A DNA stretch of 64,000 nucleotides. Source: CAWDXG01 sp963822115. GTDB taxonomy: Bacteria > Myxococcota_A > Polyangia > Polyangiales > Polyangiaceae. The stretch covers positions 411,580 to 475,579 of the forward strand of contig CAWGGM010000006.1 of NCBI GenBank assembly GCA_963822115.1, read 5' to 3'. The notes beneath the pieces were generated by a model. The model saw nothing but the letters and a program-made list of their open reading frames with translations, was not told where the DNA came from and did no database searches. A program made the translations under genes and the position numbers. The first letter of the stretch is position 1, and every line of letters begins with the position of its first letter. Positions 58,156 to 64,000 of the stretch are shown here, piece by piece.

Positions 58156-58397
58156 CAGCGACGATCCGCGTCGCGCTGGGCGAGGATGCGCTTGTGCGAC
58201 AGACGACTGCCCGTCCGGCCCTTGCGATCCCGGATCCGCGCGAGCACCGTCGCCGCGTCCGGCCGGCTCGCGAGCTCGACCAGCTGCGCGCGCAGGTACT
58301 CCTGCAGCGACTGCCCGGCGAGCGCCGCCCGCGCCGCCAGCTCGTCCCGCGTCTTGCCGGGCACATTGCGGATGGTGATCGACGTGGTCGACGCCAT
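58155..58397 (-). CDS. ribbon-helix-helix antitoxin (VapB/FitA-like)
   Basis: 80-aa antitoxin. The first 45 residues (TTSITIRNVPGKTRDELAAR, then AALAGQSLQEYLRAQLVELA) match a ribbon-helix-helix DNA-binding domain that autorepresses the operon; the basic C-terminal tail probably wraps the PIN toxin. Overlaps vapC by 1 bp. Start ATG at 58397. Confidence 0.88.
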   Translation of the reverse strand: MASTTSITIRNVPGKTRDELAARAALAGQSLQEYLRAQLVELASRPDAATVLARIRDRKGRTGSRLSHKRILAQRDADRR

Positions 58398-58605
58398 GCC
58401 GCTAGATTGATGCTGATAGCAGCAGAATGCAAGCAGAGGGCTCGAATGGCGTGGGTCCTGCGCAACGCGTTCGGAACCGAGACCGATAGGCCCAGTCAAG
58501 CGCGACCCGGCGGACGACACGCCGCAGGGCCCCGCGCCGGACATTCGACGCCCCCGCCCGGACTGGTGCACACGCGAAGTGCAAACACGTAGACTCCCCG
58601 CACAC

Positions 58606-61600
58606 ATGAACGAGGTCGACTCTCTGCAAGGAGCCTTCGAGCTGCTGCTCGACTGGAACGAAGCGCTGCTCGAAGTGCCGCTCGTGAAGCTTCTGCCGTT
58701 GCTGAACGGCAGGCAACGCCAGCTTCTCTTGTCGCTCGCCGGACAGCACGATGCGACCAGCCTCGCCGAGCTGTGGGACGCGTTGGACGACGAAAAGCTC
58801 CTGCTGTGGACGAGTCCGTCGCTGGTGCGCGAACTGTCGCTCATCGTGGAGTCCCTCGCCCAGCGAGGTCGGGCGGCGCGCCCCCCGAGCGGCGCCGCTG
58901 GCGCGACCGAACGCAAACCGCTCGAGGAGTGGGCGGCCCAGCATGGCATCGCCGAGCGGCTGCGCGATCCGGCTGCTGCGATGTTCGGCCCCGGCGTGGA
59001 CGCCGGCACCAGCCCCTTCTTCGACCTGCGGGGCAACGAGCTCACCGTTCTGGACGCCCACCTCGGCGATATCCCGCCCGCCGCGCTGCAAGAAGCCAAG
59101 GGGCTGTTCGGGTACTATCACAAGCCGCGAAAGGGCGAGCTCACGCAGATGTTCCGGCGCTACGCGACGCGCTACCTGGACGGCTGCGCTGCTGCCGTCG
59201 CACGGCGGCGCGAAGCGGAAGCGGAAATCGCAGCGTTCTCTGCCGACAGCTCGCCCGGAAACGCCCACGCCGTTCGCTTTGCCAGGCTGTGCGCAGAGGC
59301 GCGCGCCAACGCGCACGCGCACGCTCCAGAGCCGCCTCCAGGCTTGTGCTTCGTCCTGGATGCCGCCTTCGAGCCGTCCCTGCTCCGGGTCACCGTCGCG
59401 AGCCGGAGCTTCCGCGAGGGCCGCTGGGAGCAGACCCGCTCGACCGAGGTCGGGCTCGGGCGTTGGGAGCTGGGCGAGCTCGACCTGCGCTGCAGCTGCG
59501 GTGAAGACGGCGGTCGGTGCGCGCACGCAGCGGTGGCGCTCTCGACGACGCTCGGGCTCCTGGTGCAGCACCGCTCGCCCCTGTTCGAGCACGTTCGTGT
59601 GCCCGGCTGGCAACGGCTGGTGGGCGCGCTCGACGAGCTCGTGACGGAGCGCGCGCGCTCCGCGGCCACGGACTCCGTGGAGCGCCTGGCCTGGCGCATC
59701 GAGGTCAAGCACGGCGCTGTCCAGCTGGTCCCGCTCGTCCAGAAGCAGGGCAAGAAAGGCGGCTTTACCAAGGGTCGCCGCGTCGAACCGCATCGGCTCG
59801 GCGCATCCAGGCGCCGCGCGATGAGCGCGCGCGAGCGCGACGCGCTCGAGCTCCTTTCGCGGAGCTACGGCGCGCCCGAGCGCGCGACGCTCGTCGCTGC
59901 GCTGCGCCTGCTGGAAAAACATCCCCGGCTCTCGATCGACGGCAGGGAGGAGCCGCCGCGCATCGAGAATGTCACGCTGCGCGTCGACATCGAAGAGCAC
60001 GGCGAAGCGTTCGAGCTGGTGACCTGGCTGGACGACCAGCGGCTCGCGCCGGCGGATCTGCTCGCGGCTGTCGACGGCACGCGACACTTCGTCCACCTGC
60101 TGCCCGGGGAAAACCGCTGCCTGGTGGGCGAGCTCGACTCCGCGGCCCTGGTGATGCTCCGGAGCATCGCGCGGCACGGCGCTGTGGTTCCGCGCCACGC
60201 TGCCGACGAGCTGTTGCGCCGGCTGCCGGAGTTGCAGGAGCACGTGGACGTCGCCCTGCCGCGTAGTCTGCTCGGCCGCCGTGTCGAGAGCGACGACCGC
60301 TTCCACGTGGCGCTCGCGGAAGCGGCGCCCGGCGTGGTGGACGTTTCCGTGCGCATCTGCCCCTTCGGCCAGGGTCCGCGCCTGATCCCGGGTCACGGCC
60401 TGTCGCGCATGACCGGCACGCGCGGCGGTCGCCGCGTCCACGTGCTGCGCGATCTCGGCGCGGAGCGCGCGCGGCTCGAGCGCTGGCTCGGCGCGTCCGC
60501 GCTCAGCGCCGCCGAAGCGCTCGGCCCGGCCGACCGGCGCGTGAGCGGAGACGCGGACATCGTCGCACTGCTTTCGCTGCTCGAAGCCGGCAGCGCTGCC
60601 GGCGAGATCGTCGCCGAGTGGTCGGGCCCGCCGCTCCGCCTGGCCGGCACGCTCTCGAAGAGCGCTCTCACGGTCGAAGTCTCGTCGCGCCGCGACTGGC
60701 TCGGCGTCGGCGGCAGCGCGGAGATCGACGGCCAGCGCGTCGAGCTCGCCATGCTGCTCGACGCGGCCCGCAGCGGTCGCCGCTGGGTCAAGCTCGCCCC
60801 GCGCCACTTCGCGCTGCTCGAGGCGGAGCTCGTCGAGGCCGCGCGCGACATGGCGGATCTGCTGCACCGGCGCGAGCGCGGTCTGGCGCTGCCGCCCGCG
60901 CTCGCTGGCGCGTTCGAGAGCGCTGTGGACGGCGCTCGCGTGGACGGCGCCGACGCCTTCCACGCCGCCGTGGAGCGCGCCCGCGCCGCTCGCGGCTACG
61001 AGCCGCGGGTTCCGCGAGGGCTCGGCCAGGTGCTCCGGCCTTACCAGGTGGAAGGCTACCGCTGGCTCGCGCGCATGGCGCGCTGGGGCGTCGGCGCCTG
61101 CCTGGCCGACGACATGGGGCTCGGCAAGACGCTGCAGTGCCTCGGCGTGCTGCTTGAACGAAAAGAGCAGGGCCCCGCCCTCGTCGTCGCGCCCACCTCG
61201 CTGGGCTACAACTGGCTGGACGAAGCCGCGCGCTTCGCGCCCGGCCTGTCGGTGAAGCTCTACCGCGGCAAGGAGCGCGCGAGCCTGCTCGAAGCGCTGG
61301 GCCCGGGCAGCGTGCTCGTCACCAGCTACGACATCGCCACCCGTGACGTCGAAGCGCTGGCTGGCATCGACTTCGCGACGCTCGTGCTGGACGAAGCCCA
61401 GAACGTCAAGAACGCGCTCACCGGGCGCGCCAAGGCGATCCGCAAGCTCCGCGCCCGCTGGCGCGTCGCCCTGACGGGCACGCCGCTCGAGAACCGGCTC
61501 GCCGAGCTGTGGGGCCTGTTCGATGCGCTCGAGCCCGGCCTGCTCGGCGGCTGGGAAGAGTTCTCGCGACGCTTTGCGCGCCCGATCGAGGTCGAGGGCG

Positions 61601-62490
61601 ACCGGGGTCGCCTCGACGCGCTCTCCGGTCTCATCCGTCCCTTCGTGCTGCGGCGCACGAAGCGCGAGGTGCTGCCGGAGCTCCCGCCGCGCACCGAGCG
61701 CGTCCAGCGCGTGCCGCTCTCCGCCGGCGAGCAGGCGCTGTACGACTCCGCGCGCCTGGCCGCGCTCGGCCGCATCCAGTCCGGCTCGAGCGATGCGCGC
61801 ATCGAGCTTCTGGCGGCGCTCACGCGCCTGCGCCGTCTGGTCTGTCACCCGCGTCTGTACGACGCAGAGTCCACGCTGGCTTCGTCGAAGCTCGACGCTC
61901 TGCTCGAGATCCTCACCGAGCTCGGCGACGCCGGCCGCCGCGCGCTCGTCTTCAGCCAGTTCACGTCCTTTCTCGATCTCGTGCAGAGCGCCGTCGCCCA
62001 GGCCGGCATTCCCGCGCTCCACCTCGACGGCTCCACGCCGGCGAAGGAGCGCGCGCGGCGCGTGGAAGCATTCCAGCGCGGCGAGGCCGACGTGTTCCTG
62101 ATCTCGCTCAAGGCCGGCGGCACCGGCCTGAACCTGACGGCCGCCGACTGCGTCGTCCACCTCGATCCCTGGTGGAACCCCGCGGTCGAGGATCAGGCCA
62201 CCGACCGCGCGCATCGCATCGGCCAGGATCGCGCCGTCGACGTCGTCCGCCTCGTTGCGGCCGGCACCATCGAGGAGCTCGTGCTCGATCTGCACGGCGA
62301 CAAAAGGGCCCTCGCCGCGAGCGTGCTGGAAGGCACGGACGCCGGCGCCCGCCTCTCCAACGACGACCTCGTCCAGCTCCTCGAGCACGGCCTGTCGAAC
62401 GCCGGCGCCGAGGACGCGCCACCTTCTCGCCGGAAACCGACCCAGCGCCGGGCGCAGAAGACCCGCAAGCGAGACGCTAGCCCCGGCTGA
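58606..62490 (+). CDS. SWIM-domain SNF2 (Swi2/Snf2) ATPase
   Basis: 1,294-aa SF2 ATPase, probably moves on double-stranded DNA or remodels protein-DNA or RNA-polymerase complexes. An N-terminal half of unclear fold contains a SWIM zinc motif (LRCSCGEDGGRCAHAAVAL, about 294-312). The SNF2 core begins near 820: RPYQVEGYRWL, Walker A ADDMGLGKT (about 835-843), VVAPTSLGYNW, the DEAQ box VLDEAQNVKN, ALTGTPLENRL, then the helicase C lobe LVFSQFTSFLDLV, LKAGGTGLNLTAAD and DRAHRIGQDR. Such fusions are known in bacteria (HepA/RapA relatives) but the substrate is unknown. ATG at 58606; single intact frame. Confidence 0.93.
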   Translation: MNEVDSLQGAFELLLDWNEALLEVPLVKLLPLLNGRQRQLLLSLAGQHDATSLAELWDALDDEKLLLWTSPSLVRELSLIVESLAQRGRAARPPSGAAGATERKPLEEWAAQHGIAERLRDPAAAMFGPGVDAGTSPFFDLRGNELTVLDAHLGDIPPAALQEAKGLFGYYHKPRKGELTQMFRRYATRYLDGCAAAVARRREAEAEIAAFSADSSPGNAHAVRFARLCAEARANAHAHAPEPPPGLCFVLDAAFEPSLLRVTVASRSFREGRWEQTRSTEVGLGRWELGELDLRCSCGEDGGRCAHAAVALSTTLGLLVQHRSPLFEHVRVPGWQRLVGALDELVTERARSAATDSVERLAWRIEVKHGAVQLVPLVQKQGKKGGFTKGRRVEPHRLGASRRRAMSARERDALELLSRSYGAPERATLVAALRLLEKHPRLSIDGREEPPRIENVTLRVDIEEHGEAFELVTWLDDQRLAPADLLAAVDGTRHFVHLLPGENRCLVGELDSAALVMLRSIARHGAVVPRHAADELLRRLPELQEHVDVALPRSLLGRRVESDDRFHVALAEAAPGVVDVSVRICPFGQGPRLIPGHGLSRMTGTRGGRRVHVLRDLGAERARLERWLGASALSAAEALGPADRRVSGDADIVALLSLLEAGSAAGEIVAEWSGPPLRLAGTLSKSALTVEVSSRRDWLGVGGSAEIDGQRVELAMLLDAARSGRRWVKLAPRHFALLEAELVEAARDMADLLHRRERGLALPPALAGAFESAVDGARVDGADAFHAAVERARAARGYEPRVPRGLGQVLRPYQVEGYRWLARMARWGVGACLADDMGLGKTLQCLGVLLERKEQGPALVVAPTSLGYNWLDEAARFAPGLSVKLYRGKERASLLEALGPGSVLVTSYDIATRDVEALAGIDFATLVLDEAQNVKNALTGRAKAIRKLRARWRVALTGTPLENRLAELWGLFDALEPGLLGGWEEFSRRFARPIEVEGDRGRLDALSGLIRPFVLRRTKREVLPELPPRTERVQRVPLSAGEQALYDSARLAALGRIQSGSSDARIELLAALTRLRRLVCHPRLYDAESTLASSKLDALLEILTELGDAGRRALVFSQFTSFLDLVQSAVAQAGIPALHLDGSTPAKERARRVEAFQRGEADVFLISLKAGGTGLNLTAADCVVHLDPWWNPAVEDQATDRAHRIGQDRAVDVVRLVAAGTIEELVLDLHGDKRALAASVLEGTDAGARLSNDDLVQLLEHGLSNAGAEDAPPSRRKPTQRRAQKTRKRDASPG

Positions 62491-62576
62491 CCGGCGCGCC
62501 TCTTCCGCCCCGCCTGGGCCAGCGTCGCGCGCCTGACGCCGGCTGTCTGGATGCTCCCCCGCGCTGCACGTCGCTA

Positions 62577-62624
62577 GCGCGCCCGTCCGTCCTCGCTGAC
62601 GCTGCGGGCGGGCGGGGTCCCTCC
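62577..62624. repeat. dispersed GCGCCCGTCCGTCCTCGC element
   Basis: GCGCGCCCGTCCGTCCTC and GCGGGCGGGCGGGGTCCCTC; a closely related copy (GCGCGCCCGTCCGTGCTCCC through GGGCGGGGTCCCTCAAGCGC) lies at 63937-63990. Confidence 0.7.
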
Positions 62625-62632
62625 TGCGCAGG

Positions 62633-62681
62633 CGAGAGCCCGGCCAACGCAGTGCGCGCTTCACGCCTCGCCGGGCTCTCG
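62633..62681 (+). terminator. long hairpin downstream of the SNF2 gene
   Basis: CGAGAGCCCGGC / GCCGGGCTCTCG, a perfect 12-bp stem with 25-nt loop, 143 bp after the SNF2 stop. No T-run, so factor-dependent termination or a structural role is equally possible. Confidence 0.45.
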
Positions 62682-62778
62682 CGTGCGCGAGAGGTCCCGA
62701 CGGTCGCTGGCGAGCAACGACTCGGCGTCACCGCCCGCAAGGCAGGCTGCGGTCCGCGACACGTGCTATGTTTCCTGC

Positions 62779-63009
62779 ATGGATGAGAGGCGTGTGTTCG
62801 AGGATGCGCTGCGGCTCCCGATCGAGGCTCGCGCTGCCCTTGCTGCCGAGTTGATCGCCACGCTCGACGATCAGGTGGATCCAGACGCGGAAGCGGCGTG
62901 GTCCGAGGAGATTCGACGGCGGCTGGACGAGGTCGATTCTGGCGTGACCCGGCCAATCCCCTGGGCAGAGGCGAGACAGAGAATTCTCGCGGCTGCTGGT
63001 CGTGGCTAG
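62779..63009 (+). CDS. addiction-module antitoxin (PF09720-like)
   Basis: 76-aa acidic antitoxin. RRVFEDALRLPIEARAALAA and LIATLDDQVDPDAEAAWSEE resemble the unstable-antitoxin family that pairs with RelE/ParE toxins; a short helix PWAEARQRILAAAG follows. Overlaps the toxin by 8 bp. Start ATG at 62779. Confidence 0.85.
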   Translation: MDERRVFEDALRLPIEARAALAAELIATLDDQVDPDAEAAWSEEIRRRLDEVDSGVTRPIPWAEARQRILAAAGRG

Positions 63010-63310
63010 AACATTCGAGATCCACCCGGCTGCGCAGGAGGAGGCCGAGGCTGCCGCCCGTTACTATGCCGAGCGAAACCAGAGGGCCGCGGTCGCGTTC
63101 ACCGTTGAGCTGGACGCGGCCGTCCGCGAGATCGAGCGAGCGCCGCATGCCTTTCCCGAGCACACGCATGGAACCCGCCGCGTGCTCCTGCACAGCTTCC
63201 CGTTCAGCGTCGTGTACCGGTTCGACGACACCCACGTCCTGATCGTCGCCATCGCACACGGCAGCAGGCGTCCCGGATACTGGGCGGGTAGAGAGTCGAC
63301 TGAGACGTGA
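63002..63310 (+). CDS. RelE/ParE-family toxin
   Basis: 102-aa toxin of the RelE/ParE fold. Seen: TFEIHPAAQEEAEAAARYYA, then HGTRRVLLHSFPFSVVYRFD and VLIVAIAHGSRRPGYW, the family's closing strand and basic tail. Catalytic details do not distinguish mRNA cleavage (RelE) from gyrase poisoning (ParE); the RRPGYW end is typical of ParE-like members paired with PF09720 antitoxins. GTG start inside the antitoxin end. Confidence 0.88.
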   Translation: MARTFEIHPAAQEEAEAAARYYAERNQRAAVAFTVELDAAVREIERAPHAFPEHTHGTRRVLLHSFPFSVVYRFDDTHVLIVAIAHGSRRPGYWAGRESTET

Positions 63311-63339
63311 AGCCGGCCCTCACCTGCTGTGCCGCTGAC

Positions 63340-63365
63340 CCACCACGCCCAGGTTCGCGTGGTGG
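63340..63365 (+). terminator. hairpin after the RelE/ParE gene
   Basis: CCACCACGC / GCGTGGTGG, perfect 9-bp stem with an 8-nt loop, 29 bp past the toxin stop. No T-run. Confidence 0.5.
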
Positions 63366-63553
63366 CCTCGCCCCGGCACCCTGCGGAATCGCGGCGAAGT
63401 CGACTCCGGGACCTCCGCGAGCGACTCTGCGCTCGGCTCGTCAGTCCCCTTGCTCGTAGATGCGTCGCTCATGGCTCGTTGCGCGGCGGGCAGTGATGAC
63501 GACGCTCAGCGAGCGTCTTCGTCGAGCCTCCCGCTGCGTGCTATTCTCCGGGC

Positions 63554-63781
63554 GTGAACGGACTCAAAGCCCATGTGGTCGACGGGCGTATTGTCCTGGA
63601 CGATCCGATCGAGCTCCCCGAGGGCGCCGCGGCTGAAGTGCATCTCCTGCACGCCGACGACGAGACCCCAGAAGAGCGTGCCGCCATCGAAGCCGCGATC
63701 GACGAATCCCTCGACGAGCTGGACGCGGGCCAGTCCGTAGACGACGACGCGGTTCGAGCGACGATACGAGCCTTTCGGTGA
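63554..63781 (+). CDS. antitoxin-like protein (orphaned)
   Basis: 75-aa acidic protein. VVDGRIVLDDPIELPEGAAA is an AbrB-like/AF2212-like antitoxin strand pattern, followed by an acidic helical tail (DETPEERAAIEAAIDESLDE) that would bind a toxin. GTG at 63554. The next frame begins with a GTG overlapping its stop, as in toxin operons, but that toxin is broken. Confidence 0.8.
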   Translation: MNGLKAHVVDGRIVLDDPIELPEGAAAEVHLLHADDETPEERAAIEAAIDESLDELDAGQSVDDDAVRATIRAFR

Positions 63782-63916
63782 AGCTCGTCTACGCGGGACC
63801 GCAAGGTGTTGCTGCCCCGAACCAAGAAGAAACTGTTCGTCACGCAGCCGACGCCGGAAGTTATCCACGTGCTGTGCCTGTGGGGCGGCCAGCGAGGGCG
63901 TGATCCGAAGCTCTAG
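63778..63916 (+). pseudogene. internally deleted, frame-shifted RelE/ParE-type toxin remnant
   Basis: The frame starting at GTG 63778 (overlapping the antitoxin stop) reads only VKLVY before losing resemblance. One base on, from 63794, 40 codons read VLLPRTKKKLFVTQPTPEV then IHVLCLWGGQRGRDPKL-stop, which matches the closing strand and tail of RelE/ParE toxins. The total (139 bp) is about half a normal toxin, so internal sequence is missing. Confidence 0.65.
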
Positions 63917-63936
63917 ACCCCCGCCGAACACGTCGC

Positions 63937-63990
63937 GGGCGCGCCCGTCCGTGCTCCCTCCGGTCCGCGCGGGCGGGGTCCCTCAAGCGC
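63937..63990. repeat. dispersed GCGCCCGTCCGTGCTCCC element
   Basis: Second copy of the 62577 element, continuing to the right edge of the window. Confidence 0.65.
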
Positions 63991-64000
63991 AGGCGCAGCC

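Overview
The window is very GC-rich and looks chromosomal. It most resembles a myxobacterium (Myxococcota, Sorangium/Polyangium-like). The clearest taxonomic clue is a MYXO-CTERM-type tail (Gly-Cys-Gly-Cys, a hydrophobic segment, then a basic end) on the beta-helix protein at 30314-31924. Supporting clues are the many Gly/Ser/Thr-rich lipoproteins, two von Willebrand A-type lipoproteins, an IgGFc-binding-type surface protein, and genes for LPS and lipoprotein maturation (lptE, an LpxL-like acyltransferase, lnt, lgt, lspA, mlaF), which show a Gram-negative envelope.

Layout. 1-6.6 kb: cysteine desulfurase (partial), receiver-histidine kinase, parvulin lipoprotein, single-domain response regulator, lnt, a lipoprotein and a DUF72 protein. 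6.7-13.8 kb: lptE, leuS and a YprB/MrfB-like exonuclease, separated by long tandem-repeat arrays. 14-21 kb: coaE, folD, a lipoprotein, lgt (frameshifted), lspA and a YprA/MrfA-like helicase. 21-33 kb: mostly surface proteins (IPT/TIG lipoprotein, IgGFc-binding-like lipoprotein, metallopeptidase, HEAT-like protein, MYXO-CTERM beta-helix, VWA lipoprotein) plus cyaY. 33.4-37.1 kb: ileS, with three apparent frameshifts. 38.9-46.7 kb: FGE-type lipoprotein, thiE, a small lipoprotein, a PQQ-type propeller, VanZ, an MFS transporter, thiG and a VWA lipoprotein. 46.8-50.3 kb: a polysaccharide deacetylase and a WbpD/WbpE-like acyltransferase-aminotransferase pair. 52-56.6 kb: CheR, CheW, LpxL-like, a small conserved protein and mlaF. 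57-64 kb: a lipoprotein, a VapBC-like toxin-antitoxin pair, a large SWIM-SNF2 ATPase, a second toxin-antitoxin pair, and an antitoxin followed by a broken toxin.

The most unusual content is intergenic. At least nine arrays of palindromic repeats fill the gaps between genes. Array pitches are 41, 51, 61, 72 and 93 bp, a series that steps by about one or two turns of B-DNA. Arrays with unrelated sequence share the 51-bp pitch, and their hairpin arms change in a compensatory way between loci. There are also 18-, 22-, 33- and 48-bp arrays, dispersed GGGCCC-type elements, and a perfect 45-bp inverted repeat flanking mlaF.

Several otherwise well-conserved housekeeping genes (lgt, ileS, the MrfA-like helicase, the LpxL-like gene, possibly coaE) carry single-base frame disruptions. 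The simplest explanation is residual indel error in the assembly rather than true pseudogenes.
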